Of a stretch of 64,000 nucleotides of DNA, positions 56,102-63,998 are shown piece by piece. Source of the stretch: Planctomycetaceae bacterium (lineage in GTDB: Bacteria; Planctomycetota; Phycisphaerae; Phycisphaerales; SM1A02); contig CANLHK010000001.1 in the NCBI GenBank assembly GCA_947490615.1, forward strand, positions 248,001 to 312,000, given 5' to 3'. Below the pieces are notes generated by a model that had not been told where the DNA came from, searched no databases, and saw only the letters and a list, made by a program, of their open reading frames with translations. Made by a program: the position numbers and the translations under genes. Numbering within the stretch: the stretch's first letter is position 1; each line of letters opens with the position of its first letter.

Positions 56102-56153
56102 CCTGTCAGCCATGTGGCAGACAGGTCCAACGACCTGGACAGGAGGTCCTCAG
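56102..56153 (+). promoter_or_regulatory. csrA leader with CsrA-type GGA hairpins
   Basis: Leader of csrA. CCTGTC/GACAGG with inner GCC/GGC forms one hairpin, CAGGTC/GACCTG another, and GGAC (56137-56140) pairs with GTCC (56146-56149) leaving AGGAG in the loop. That loop is the Shine-Dalgarno sequence of csrA and holds a GGA, the CsrA-binding core. CsrA occupying it would block its own translation, as in E. coli. Confidence 0.7.
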
Positions 56154-56387
56154 ATGCTGGTGATCACTCGACGCGAAGCTGAAGAAGTTGTCATCGGAAA
56201 CCCTGCGTCTCCGATCGGAGTCGTTCGCATCGTCGCCATCAAGGGCGACCGAGTGCGGATCGCTTTCGAGTTCCCACGCTCTGTCGAAGTCCATCGTCGC
56301 GAAGTCGCCGATGAGATCCTCGCCAACGCCAGCCCCGAAGAGCGCCCCGTCATCGGGCAGATTCGACCTGCGACCGAAGGCGGCTGA
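56154..56387 (+). CDS. csrA: Carbon storage regulator CsrA
   Basis: 77 aa RNA-binding dimer that represses or activates translation by gripping GGA in hairpin loops near ribosome-binding sites. MLVITRREAEEVVIGNPASP, IGVVRIVAIKGDRVRIAFEF and VEVHRREVADEI match the five-strand CsrA fold; the RNA-contacting Leu-Thr-Arg near the N-terminus (here VITRR) and R in VHRREV are present. The C-terminal helix extends normally. AGGAGG lies 8 nt upstream of the ATG. Convergent with mraZ. Confidence 0.96.
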   Translation: MLVITRREAEEVVIGNPASPIGVVRIVAIKGDRVRIAFEFPRSVEVHRREVADEILANASPEERPVIGQIRPATEGG

Positions 56388-56834
56388 GCCTCGATCGAGG
56401 TTCGCAGCCCAAGATCGAACAACCGAATGAACAACAGCGCGCGCCGCAGACCTGTCTGCGGCGCGCGCTGTTGAGTTTCCGCGTGTGTCCCACCACTGCG
56501 CGGAGCGATGTTGAAAGCGGCTCCGGCCCTTTCGGGTCGGAGCCGCGAATCCTGATGGACCGCGTTCCGTGCGGTCCCCAGTGACTGCCTGGCCGTCCTT
56601 GGCCAAGCGGAGCGATGCGAGGGTCCTGCACGCACCCGTGAGTGCAGGATTTCTGCAGGAATCCGACCGTTGCCTCAACGATCGTGCCTTGGAATCGTGC
56701 CTCGGCGCATCCTTGCGCCTCAGTGATCCCGCAGCGGTTTCCCGACTCCCTCGCTCCTAGGGCGTGACGATCCGTGTCTCGCGTCTAGGTGTTCGTTCCA
56801 ATCGCAACGACTCCCTTTCGGGATCCATCGCGCT
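56388..56834 (-). ncRNA. Candidate CsrB-like CsrA-titrating RNA / structured mraZ 3' region
   Basis: 447 bp between convergent csrA and mraZ without a protein gene. On the minus strand hairpins follow one another: 56748-56762 (loop AGGAGCG), 56704-56719 (GGCGCA-AGGA-TGCGCC), 56624-56649, 56590-56605 (loop AAGGAC), 56557-56577 (loop ACGGAAC), 56517-56546 (loop GAAA) and 56433-56472 (18-bp stem, loop CAGG). I counted 18 GGA on this strand in 56477-56834 against 8 on the other. Multiple GGA-loop hairpins are the hallmark of CsrB/C/RsmY/Z. No promoter of its own was found, so it may be a 3' UTR-derived RNA from mraZ. Confidence 0.5.
56433..56472. terminator. Long perfect hairpin between csrA and mraZ
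   Basis: 18-bp uninterrupted stem beginning AACAGCGCGCGCC with a 4-nt loop. Neither side is followed by a real T tract (TTGAGTTT on plus, TTGTTCATT on minus), so it may act as a weak bidirectional terminator or protect RNA 3' ends. Confidence 0.55.
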
Positions 56835-57254
56835 TCATGCTGTTCGTTTGTTCGCGAGCGTCTTCTGGCGCTCCACTTCACGCTCCGAGGTCGACGCGAG
56901 CTCGAGATGGTCGCGCACTCCAAGGATCACCACTTGGCCACTCAACCCAAAGTCACTCAAGAGCCGATCAGGGATGCGCACCCGACCTGCACTGTCAAAG
57001 GGGATTCGTGCGGATCGGGGAAACAAGTCCCTGTTGAATCGCACGACTTCTTCTTGGGTGACCAGACCGCTCTCGATCCGATCAGCTTGCTCTTCAAACT
57101 TCTTCTCTGGCCAGAGCCAAAGCGCACCGTTCTGTCCAGGGGCGGCGATGAATGCCTCGCCGTGTCGGTCCTTCTTCCAGGCGTCGCGAATCTCTGACGG
57201 GATCGCCAGTCGCTGCTTCGCGTCGAGAGAATGGTCGTACTCGCCGAGAAACAT
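56835..57254 (-). CDS. mraZ: Transcriptional regulator MraZ
   Basis: 139 aa. Two SpoVT/AbrB-like halves: FLGEYDHSLDAKQRLAIPSE at the N-terminus and PFDSAGRVRIPDRLLSDFGL in the second half, with LWLWPEKKFEEQADRI between them. MraZ forms rings that bind direct repeats upstream of its own gene and represses division/cell-wall genes. Normally first in the dcw cluster before rsmH and ftsL; here it stands alone with a gene-free structured region downstream. Start 57254 is the first ATG before the fold. Confidence 0.95.
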   Translation of the reverse strand: MFLGEYDHSLDAKQRLAIPSEIRDAWKKDRHGEAFIAAPGQNGALWLWPEKKFEEQADRIESGLVTQEEVVRFNRDLFPRSARIPFDSAGRVRIPDRLLSDFGLSGQVVILGVRDHLELASTSEREVERQKTLANKRTA

Positions 57255-57303
57255 GTCTGACGCTCCGAGTCCCGCATCCGTTGGGCGGCTGCAGGTAATT
57301 GGG

Positions 57304-57332
57304 ACAATACCACACCTTGCCCCACCTTTCAA
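57304..57332 (-). promoter_or_regulatory. mraZ promoter
   Basis: On the minus strand TTGAAA (57327-57332) and TATTGT (57304-57309) are separated by exactly 17 nt, giving a 5' UTR of roughly 40-45 nt to the mraZ ATG. Confidence 0.75.
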
Positions 57333-57347
57333 CACCTCCACCCACAT
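57313..57347 (-). promoter_or_regulatory. MraZ-type direct-repeat operator
   Basis: Minus-strand boxes AGGTG start every 10 nt at 57317, 57327 and 57337, with a related ATGTG at 57347. They overlap the -35 and spacer of the mraZ promoter. Ten-nt-spaced G-rich repeats are the known binding signal of MraZ, so this fits autoregulation. Confidence 0.75.
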
Positions 57348-57510
57348 GTCCCCCTTTTTCCTTGAGAAAATTTTTGGCAATCGCAGGGGGCGGAGTGGCG
57401 CGGTCTCGCAAGCAGCCCATATTTCGAGGGTTCCGACGAGTACGAATCAGCGCACGGTGTTTGGCCCTGGCCCGTCGGCCCGCGTGATCGCACGCGATAG
57501 CAGTCTGTTG

Positions 57511-58110
57511 ATGCACCAAGCTCCCACCCCTGAGATGTTGCAGGCGCTGGCGTCGCTGCCGAACCCGCAGTTCCTCCTCACCACCGCTCTCGGCGAAGCT
57601 CGCGACGGTCGCATCATCGACCGCGTGCAGCAGTGCGGTACTCAACCCCCCATGCTGCTCGTGGCGATGGAGAAGGGCCACACGCTCTCTCCGATGATTC
57701 GCGACAGCCGCACTTTTGCGCTCTCGCTGCTTGATCCGCACGAGACGCTGCTGCAACGCGTCTTTGGTCCCGATCGTCGTATCGGCGAAGATCCGTTCCT
57801 CACCTACCCCCACCGCTCGGGCGTGATGGGCGCACCGATCGTCACCCGTGCGACGGCGTGGTTCGACTGTGAAGTCGTCCGCCACCTCGACATGGAGACG
57901 AACTTCGAGCTCTACATCGGCGTGGTCCGCGCTGCGGGTATCGGCAACGCCCCCCCGCATCGTCTCGGCGCCGCGTTGCGCGCCGTGCGTCCGACCGAAC
58001 CGCGCGCGGTTCGTCTTCGCCCCACCGCTGATCGCACGCCGATCGTGGAAGCACCAGCCGATCGCCCCCGTTCGAGTCTGCCGATTCGTAACGGCACGCG
58101 CGTCGGGTAG
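57511..58110 (+). CDS. Flavin reductase-like protein
   Basis: 199 aa. FMN-binding split-barrel of the flavin reductase (DIM6/NTAB) family: FLLTTALGEARDGRIIDRVQ, QPPMLLVAMEKGHTLSPMIR, TFALSLLDPHETLLQRVFGP and a WFDCEVV strand. The C-terminal ~40 residues are a Pro/Arg-rich tail. ATG 57511 chosen because the fold starts there; the frame remains open upstream across the mraZ regulatory region, which argues against a longer form. Redox partner unknown. Confidence 0.82.
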   Translation: MHQAPTPEMLQALASLPNPQFLLTTALGEARDGRIIDRVQQCGTQPPMLLVAMEKGHTLSPMIRDSRTFALSLLDPHETLLQRVFGPDRRIGEDPFLTYPHRSGVMGAPIVTRATAWFDCEVVRHLDMETNFELYIGVVRAAGIGNAPPHRLGAALRAVRPTEPRAVRLRPTADRTPIVEAPADRPRSSLPIRNGTRVG

Positions 58111-58149
58111 CGCACTCCGAGTTTGCGTCGAAGCCCTAGGCTAACGGCG

Positions 58150-59301
58150 ATGCTCCGACTGCCCAACGCACCCACGCCGCTGCGCGACGATCCTTCGAAT
58201 CGCCTCGGACTCGACTACAGCGCCGAGGCGTTGCGATTTCCCACGCTTGGCTACGGAATCGTGGACATCCACACGCACATCAACGGCCTCGAAGCCAGTG
58301 CGATCTGGGAGCCGATCGCGCGCGGATACGGGATTTCCAAGACTTTTTCGATGTCGCGGCTCGAGGATGTCCCGACGCTGCAAGAGCGTTTCGGTGAGGC
58401 GCTCGAGTTCATCGCCGTCCCTGATTGGTACGCGAAAGACAAGCGCGTCGGCCACGGCAGCGACTTCCTCGCGCGCATCGAGCAGTTTCACGCGCATGGC
58501 TCGCGCATCGTGAAGTTCTGGAACGCGCCACGCTTCATCGACTTCGGATTGGAGTCGGGCGACAAAGACTTGCTGGCTCTCGATGGACCGATGCGCGTCG
58601 AACAGATGAAGCGCGCGGAACAACTTGGCATGATCTGCATGACGCATGTCGCCGATCCCGATACTTGGTTTGCAGCCAAGTACACCGATACGGCGCGCTA
58701 TGGCCGCAAGCTCGATCACTACACACCGCTGCGTCGTGCGCTTGACCGCTTTGCGATGCCGTGGATCGCTGCGCACATGGGCGGCTTTCCTGAAGACCTT
58801 GCCTTTCTTGATCGTCTTCTCGAGTCCCATCCCAATCTGCACCTCGACACCAGTGCGACCAAGTGGATCGTGCGCGAACTCGGTCGTCACTCTCGTGATG
58901 AGATCATCTCGTTTCTCAGCAAGTGGTCGGGCCGTGTGCTCTTTGGCTCGGACACCGTCACCACCGACGAACATCTGCGCGCGGGTGACAAGCTCTCCGA
59001 GATGGGCAAAAAGGCCGCAAGCAGCGAGAGTGCGCATGATCTCTATGCGAGCCGCTACTGGGCGCTGCGCATGCTGTGGGAGGGAACGGGCGAGGTGACC
59101 TCGCCGATTTCCGATCCCGATCTCGCGATGATTGATCCGGTGCGGCACACGCCTCTTGATGCGCCGCTCTTGCGAGGACTCGCGCTTCCAGCGCCGCTGC
59201 TGCGCACGCTTTACTGCGACGCGGCCACGACGCTCTTGGCCAAGGTGCCCCGCGCCAGCGCGTCGAGTCCGCGCGCCAAGCGTGCCACATCGTCGTCGTA
59301 A
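58150..59301 (+). CDS. Amidohydrolase-2 family TIM-barrel hydrolase
   Basis: 383 aa metal-dependent hydrolase/decarboxylase. First metal motif VDIHTHIN, second-domain histidine in MTHVADPD, HMGG (third ligand region), FGSDT with the catalytic/metal Asp, and ALRMLWEGTG after it. The C-terminal ~20 residues are a Ser/Ala/Arg tail. The last 91 bp overlap the minus-strand gene below on the opposite strand; both frames look genuine. Substrate not predictable. Confidence 0.85.
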   Translation: MLRLPNAPTPLRDDPSNRLGLDYSAEALRFPTLGYGIVDIHTHINGLEASAIWEPIARGYGISKTFSMSRLEDVPTLQERFGEALEFIAVPDWYAKDKRVGHGSDFLARIEQFHAHGSRIVKFWNAPRFIDFGLESGDKDLLALDGPMRVEQMKRAEQLGMICMTHVADPDTWFAAKYTDTARYGRKLDHYTPLRRALDRFAMPWIAAHMGGFPEDLAFLDRLLESHPNLHLDTSATKWIVRELGRHSRDEIISFLSKWSGRVLFGSDTVTTDEHLRAGDKLSEMGKKAASSESAHDLYASRYWALRMLWEGTGEVTSPISDPDLAMIDPVRHTPLDAPLLRGLALPAPLLRTLYCDAATTLLAKVPRASASSPRAKRATSSS

Positions 59302-60179
59302 CGCGCGAGTAGAGGATGCGCTGCGTGCACACCAAGATCCACCGAGTCGTGCGCGAGCACCGGGAGACCACAGGCAAGACCCCACAAGGCAGGAAGCGGC
59401 GAAACGCGGCCCGCCTCTGCGGTTGTTGGAGCAAACTCATCGGCTCCGCGCCAACCGCGACAGTCCAAGGGTGCGCGGATCGCGCCGTCGCGGTCGACGA
59501 TCACAGCGTCGAGCGCGGGCAACAACTCCCACGGCGTGTCGGCGCGCGCATCAACGATGATCGATTCATCGTGAACGGCGCGGGCTAAGAACGCTCGCGC
59601 CTTGTCGATGTGCGCGGCGCGCGGCGAGACGACAAACCGAAGGTGCGCCCCACCGACTCGGATCATCGCTAGAGCACGCGCGGTGTACGAAAGATCAACC
59701 CACTCCGATGGATCTCCCGCCAGCAGCGCGACGATGCCATCGCGCGTCAGGCCGAGTTCGCGGCGCACGCGCGCACGACGACCTTCATGCCAGAGAGGTC
59801 GCGGCGGAAGTTCAGTCGGTGTGGACGCGAGAACGCAGGATGGGACTGCACTCGCGGCACCCACCGTTGCGCAGGCGGACATCCAGCGCCAGGTGATTGG
59901 GCCGTAGACAAGCCGCGTCCGTCGCGCGCCATCTCCATCAATCGTGGCAAGCGCTGCGGCGACTCGTGGCGGCAACCATGCGCCACCGACGCGGCCAAGC
60001 GCGGTGACAGGGACTTGCCTGCTCAACCCGAAGGAATGAAGCCGCTCGCGCCACGCCTCAGGACCGAGCACGAGCACCGCGTCACCGTCGCGCGACTCAC
60101 GGGCCACGCGTTCAAGTGTGCAATCCCCCGCTTCCTCGAAGCAGACGATGTGAAGTCGAGCGGCGTCAGAGTCGGTCAC
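59211..60179 (-). CDS. Glycosyltransferase-like (GT-B) protein
   Basis: 322 aa. No strong family match; the layout of Rossmann-like strands (LHIVCFEEAGDC, DAVLVLGPEAW, RLRFVVSPRA-like strand, ALWGLACGLPVLAHDSVDLG) resembles GT-B/glycosyltransferase family 4, where the Gly-Leu-Pro-Val segment near the C-terminus contacts the nucleotide sugar. Its start overlaps the stop of the lipoprotein gene upstream by 4 bp, so it is translationally coupled to envelope lipoproteins. Medium-low certainty on function, good on being a gene. Confidence 0.6.
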   Translation of the reverse strand: MTDSDAARLHIVCFEEAGDCTLERVARESRDGDAVLVLGPEAWRERLHSFGLSRQVPVTALGRVGGAWLPPRVAAALATIDGDGARRTRLVYGPITWRWMSACATVGAASAVPSCVLASTPTELPPRPLWHEGRRARVRRELGLTRDGIVALLAGDPSEWVDLSYTARALAMIRVGGAHLRFVVSPRAAHIDKARAFLARAVHDESIIVDARADTPWELLPALDAVIVDRDGAIRAPLDCRGWRGADEFAPTTAEAGRVSPLPALWGLACGLPVLAHDSVDLGVHAAHPLLARYDDDVARLARGLDALARGTLAKSVVAASQ

Positions 60180-60895
60180 TGCTTGCGCGTGCCCAGGTTT
60201 TCGCCGAGATCGATGCGATCGTGCTTGTAGAAGAGTCGGCAGATTTGCACCGCCAACTTCTTGGCAAGCTCGTCTTCGACTTGCGCCCGACCAGCGCGGC
60301 TGCGCAGGATCGAAGGATCGCTTTCACGCAGTGTGGCCGTGACCTCACGACCCTCAGGCAGAATCGCTGACGCGGGGAAGACCCGCGATTTCGTGTCGAT
60401 GTCGATCACCTTGACGCGCACGCTGGCCGTCGGGCGCAGGCCTTGCGTATCGCTTCGTCCAGCGAGGTCAAAGATCGTCGGTTGGATGTAGAGCACTTGG
60501 CTCGCGTCGAGCGCGCGCGCCACAGCCTCGATCGACATGAGCTTGTCCGCATCGCCGCCCTTGCCGCCACGCGAAATGGCGATCGCATCGCGCGACGCAA
60601 CGGTCGAGGTCAGGATCTCGCGACCCATCAGATCAAACGAGACCGCGTCGCCGATGGTGACACGCAGTGCAGTGCGCGAGAGAATGTTGCGCGGATCATC
60701 GACGAAGACCACAGTCTTCTTGTTGGTGAGCGTGTACTCCGCCTCGATCTGGCCTGGGCCATCGATGGCGTAGGCAACGGGCGTGAGAATGTTGCAGCCG
60801 CCAAGGACGAATGGGCTCGCCGCCAACGCGAGTGCCGTGCAAGCAAGACACGCGGCGCGCAGTCGAGTGGAAAGTTCAGGTCGTTCGCGGTTCAT
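60176..60895 (-). CDS. Envelope lipoprotein A of a paralogous pair
   Basis: 239 aa. Signal with lipobox (ALALAASPFVLGGCNI; Cys ~34). Mature part: KKTVVFVDDPRNILSRTALR, ALDASQVLYIQPTIFDLAGR, and a C-terminal AVQICRLFYKHDRIDLGENL. The same three landmarks recur in the neighbouring lipoprotein, so the two are likely paralogues. ATG 60895 with GGAG 6 nt upstream is preferred over earlier in-frame TTG and ATG codons. Couples to the glycosyltransferase-like gene. Function unknown. Confidence 0.8.
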   Translation of the reverse strand: MNRERPELSTRLRAACLACTALALAASPFVLGGCNILTPVAYAIDGPGQIEAEYTLTNKKTVVFVDDPRNILSRTALRVTIGDAVSFDLMGREILTSTVASRDAIAISRGGKGGDADKLMSIEAVARALDASQVLYIQPTIFDLAGRSDTQGLRPTASVRVKVIDIDTKSRVFPASAILPEGREVTATLRESDPSILRSRAGRAQVEDELAKKLAVQICRLFYKHDRIDLGENLGTRKQ

Positions 60896-60931
60896 GGTGT
60901 GCTCCATGGTCTTTCGCAAGAGTCGCGGGCC

Positions 60932-61639
60932 TCAGCCCTGCGGGTACTTATCTTCGATGTGTCGGTAGAACAGCCACGAGGTGCGTTGGATGAAGAGCGT
61001 CAGCAGGCCGCGCTCGATGTCCTCGCGCCGCGCTGATTCTTTCCCGACGCCTTCCTTGTCGGGAAACTTCGAGACGATGCTCGTGGTGTAGACGAACTCG
61101 TCGGGCGCGAGCCCGTCGGCCTCAATCACGCCGATGTTTCCGCCCGAGACGCCATCCCAGAGGTAGCTGTTTCCCGTTGGATTCAGGCGGTATTCGTAGA
61201 GATCGATGTACACGAGGCGCTCGACTCCGAGTTCCTTGGCGACTTCGCCATAGGGAAGTGCGCGCCACTGCGGAGTGCGGTATTGCCAGTTGAGGATCGT
61301 GGCAGGCGTGAGAACCGTGGCGTCCTTCACATACTGTCGGATGCGCACTGCGACATTCGCGGTGATGTTGCTCACGACCGCGGGATGCTCCACAAGCGTC
61401 GCGTAATCGGCGTTGACGATCACAGCGCAGGTCTTGCCTTCGAGTCCGTCGTAGGCCGCTGGAACATCGAGTTTCTTGCCGCGCTCAATCTGCTGACCGA
61501 TCGCGCCCACCGCACCTGCGATGCAGCCTTGCATGAGGCCAGCTGCGACACACGCTGCGCCAGCCAAGGCCAGACAAAGCGTGTGACGCGCGACGGCGCG
61601 CGTAGGTCCAAGGGCTCGTGTTTGACAGTCGTTCATCAT
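60932..61639 (-). CDS. Envelope lipoprotein B of a paralogous pair
   Basis: 235 aa. Signal with lipobox (GAACVAAGLMQGCIAG). Mature part: KTCAVIVNADYATLVEHPAV, KELGVERLVYIDLYEYRLNP, and SWLFYRHIEDKYPQG at the C-terminus, matching the spacing of landmarks in lipoprotein A. Start 61639 lies just after the DUF2752 stop. Unknown role; might form a heteromer with lipoprotein A. Confidence 0.8.
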   Translation of the reverse strand: MMNDCQTRALGPTRAVARHTLCLALAGAACVAAGLMQGCIAGAVGAIGQQIERGKKLDVPAAYDGLEGKTCAVIVNADYATLVEHPAVVSNITANVAVRIRQYVKDATVLTPATILNWQYRTPQWRALPYGEVAKELGVERLVYIDLYEYRLNPTGNSYLWDGVSGGNIGVIEADGLAPDEFVYTTSIVSKFPDKEGVGKESARREDIERGLLTLFIQRTSWLFYRHIEDKYPQG

Positions 61640-61641
61640 GC

Positions 61642-62187
61642 TCAATCAATCCATCCGCGCATCGAGGCGGCCTTGTAGCCCCACGCCAGCACGACGGCCA
61701 GACCGAGGAACCATGCTCCGCGCGCGGTCCAGAGGCGCTCATACACAGGCCACACAGTGCGACCAGTGACGAGCGTGAGCGCGGCGCCCACCATAGCCAT
61801 GCCCGCCGCCACGGCGAGCAGCAATCCCATCGGCTGCGCCACAAATCCGTCGATCAATCTCCCCTTGGCGGCGAGGGAGAAAGCCGTCGTCATTCCGCAA
61901 GAGGGGCATGGTACTCCGAAGCGCGCGGGCCACGAGCACGCGGGGAGTCCGAGTGCTTGGTGCGTCCCGAAACCGCGCTGCGCGGGTTCAAGCATCCACG
62001 CCACCAGAAGCACGCCAGCTGTCGCCGTGAAGACCAATCCGGCCGCGATGCGCCGACGACGGACCTCGTCGACCGCGAAAGATTGTGCCAGCGCTCCACC
62101 CATGGGCGCTGGTGGCGCGCTGCCTGCGGGCGCTCCACTTGCGTGCATCGCACAGGACGGCGTCGGGTGGTGATTCGGCTCAGACAC
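61642..62187 (-). CDS. DUF2752 membrane protein
   Basis: ~181 aa. Three to four membrane helices (AAGLVFTATAGVLLVAWMLE, GLLLAVAAGMAMVGAALTLV, AWFLGLAVVLAWGYKAA) and the family motif VPCPSCGMTTAFSLAAKG, a conserved CPxCG.T segment. GTG start at 62187 gives an N-terminal cytosolic tail; ATG 62148 is an alternative. Heads the lipoprotein-B, lipoprotein-A, glycosyltransferase series. Molecular role unknown. Confidence 0.8.
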   Translation of the reverse strand: MSEPNHHPTPSCAMHASGAPAGSAPPAPMGGALAQSFAVDEVRRRRIAAGLVFTATAGVLLVAWMLEPAQRGFGTHQALGLPACSWPARFGVPCPSCGMTTAFSLAAKGRLIDGFVAQPMGLLLAVAAGMAMVGAALTLVTGRTVWPVYERLWTARGAWFLGLAVVLAWGYKAASMRGWID

Positions 62188-62244
62188 GGGCGCGCAGCGT
62201 AGCCGCAACCCCCTTTCAAGGCCCGCGCGCCGTACCGTTCCACC

Positions 62245-63306
62245 ATGACGCAATGCGACAACTCGGACCCGTTCTGGGTCGATGCACACCTCGACTTGGC
62301 CTACTTGGCCGTGAACGGCCGCGACCTTCGCGAAGCGGTCTCGGACGATTCGCCGCACGCGCTGACGCTTCCTGCGTTGCGCGAGGGCGGCGTGCGCGTC
62401 GCCTTTGGAACGATCTTCACCGAGCTCGGCGCTGATCCTGCGAAAGAGAAGGCGGGCTATCGCGACTCCGACGACCTCACGGGCGCACATCGTGCTGGAG
62501 TCGCACAGCTCGAGTGGTACGAGGAGATGGAGCGTTGCGGCGAAGTGAAGATCATTCGCAGTGAGCGCGACCTCGACTCATCACTGCGCGGTGAGGACGC
62601 TCGCATCGGCATCATCCTCTTGATGGAGTGCGCCGATCCGATTCGCTCACCCGACGAAGTTGCCTGGTGGCACGCGAGGGGACTGCGCGTTGTGGGCATG
62701 TCGTGGGGACATGGCAGCCGTTACGCAGGCGGCAATGCGCGCGCGGGCGGAATCACTCCTCTTGGACGGCGCTTCGTCGAGGCGCTCGATGCTTGCGGGA
62801 TTCTCCATGATGCCTCGCATCTCTCTCGTGCGGCCTTTGACGACCTGCTGACGCTCACGCCGCGCACGATCATCGCGTCGCACTCCAACGCGCAGGCTCT
62901 GCTGCAACCGTCCGAGCGTCACCTCACCGACGCGCAGATCACGGCGATTCGCGATCGCGCGGGCTGGATCGGTCTCAATCTCTACGGGAAGTTTCTCGCG
63001 CACGATCGACGAGCCACCCTCGCGGATTGCATCCATCACACCTTGCATGTGGCAAGGCTCGTTGGTGCAGATCGTGTCGGCCTCGGCAGTGATCTCGACG
63101 GCGGATTTAGCCGCGCTGATCTTCCAAGAGAGATCCAAGCACCGCGCGACTACCGACAGCTTCTTGCTGGATTGGATGCCGCGGGATTCGCGCGACTCGG
63201 CGGAACGCACCAAGGTTTCGCGCATGGAAACATCGTGCGAGTGCTTCGCGAATGTGGTTGCCTTAGCGGCCAGCGCGCTCAATCGACGAGCGTTTGCGCG
63301 TCGTAG
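62245..63306 (+). CDS. Membrane dipeptidase (peptidase M19)
   Basis: 353 aa zinc dipeptidase of the renal dipeptidase family, cleaving dipeptides with an L- or D-residue at the C-terminal side. Metal ligands in VDAHLDLAY, the bridging Glu in ILLMECADPI, and the histidines of ILHDASHLSRAAF and IIASHSNAQAL; GLGSDLDGGF near the C-terminus is the usual barrel-end Asp. No signal peptide, so probably cytosolic, fitting peptide or D-amino-acid turnover together with the DadA-like gene. Overlaps the next minus-strand frame by 28 bp. Confidence 0.93.
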   Translation: MTQCDNSDPFWVDAHLDLAYLAVNGRDLREAVSDDSPHALTLPALREGGVRVAFGTIFTELGADPAKEKAGYRDSDDLTGAHRAGVAQLEWYEEMERCGEVKIIRSERDLDSSLRGEDARIGIILLMECADPIRSPDEVAWWHARGLRVVGMSWGHGSRYAGGNARAGGITPLGRRFVEALDACGILHDASHLSRAAFDDLLTLTPRTIIASHSNAQALLQPSERHLTDAQITAIRDRAGWIGLNLYGKFLAHDRRATLADCIHHTLHVARLVGADRVGLGSDLDGGFSRADLPREIQAPRDYRQLLAGLDAAGFARLGGTHQGFAHGNIVRVLRECGCLSGQRAQSTSVCAS

Positions 63307-63998
63307 CACCGTCGGCCCGCGAACTCAAGATGCCGAAGCAAGCGCACTGTCGCTCCAGTGATGGGCGCGAAGTCTCGTTGCTCCTGCACAAAGATATGGA
63401 CTGCTGGTCCGTCGACACGGGTGATCTCGGGGTAGGCCTTGCGGAAGAGCGCCGCGTTCTCGCGCAGCCAAGTCTGCGCGCGCTCAAGCATGCGCAGGTC
63501 GTCGATACGACAGACCAGTTGCAGCGAACCGTTCGCGTCGATCGCAAACTCGATCCGCTCGCAGCGTGGGGCCACATGATCGATGCGACCGATGCCATCG
63601 ACAAACGAGACGAGTGACTCCGGCAGCGCGCCCTCAACGAGTCGTGCTACGGCGGGAGCAACCGATGGTCCGTTGACCGCCGAGGCCACAAAGTTTGGTG
63701 CCACGGCACGCTGGACTTCCACCGCGGCCTCACGAATGGTCTTCGACGCTTGCGAGAGAACTTCACGATGCAACGCCTCGCGTCCAGCGTCATCAAGCGG
63801 AGGCATCGACGAATCGGCGCGCGCGGGTGCAGCGGACGGTGGAGTTCGAACAGGCTCCATGCCGCGTCCGCCACGCGGAGGAAGATCGGCGCGGAACGGA
63901 ATCGCGTCGGCCGAACTCAGCGGAGCCATCGACGCTGCTGCCGCAGGAGCGCGCCGCTCCGCGCGCGGTGCGAATCGGCCCGATGGTTCGAATGGCAA
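63279..63998 (-). CDS. Unknown protein, C-terminal part (gene runs to the window edge)
   Basis: At least 239 aa visible. Pro/Ala/Arg-rich N-terminal region followed by a folded part (LLRHLEFAGRRCYDAQTLVD at the end). The first codon in the window is a TTG two bases from the right edge, so the true start is probably outside. No family recognised. The 3' end overlaps the M19 gene by 28 bp. Confidence 0.55.
   Translation of the reverse strand: MPFEPSGRFAPRAERRAPAAAASMAPLSSADAIPFRADLPPRGGRGMEPVRTPPSAAPARADSSMPPLDDAGREALHREVLSQASKTIREAAVEVQRAVAPNFVASAVNGPSVAPAVARLVEGALPESLVSFVDGIGRIDHVAPRCERIEFAIDANGSLQLVCRIDDLRMLERAQTWLRENAALFRKAYPEITRVDGPAVHIFVQEQRDFAPITGATVRLLRHLEFAGRRCYDAQTLVD

Noticed and set aside
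57255-57510. N-terminal extension of the flavin reductase frame back to 56764
   Set aside because: It would cover the mraZ gene and its promoter in antisense; the fold begins at 57511.
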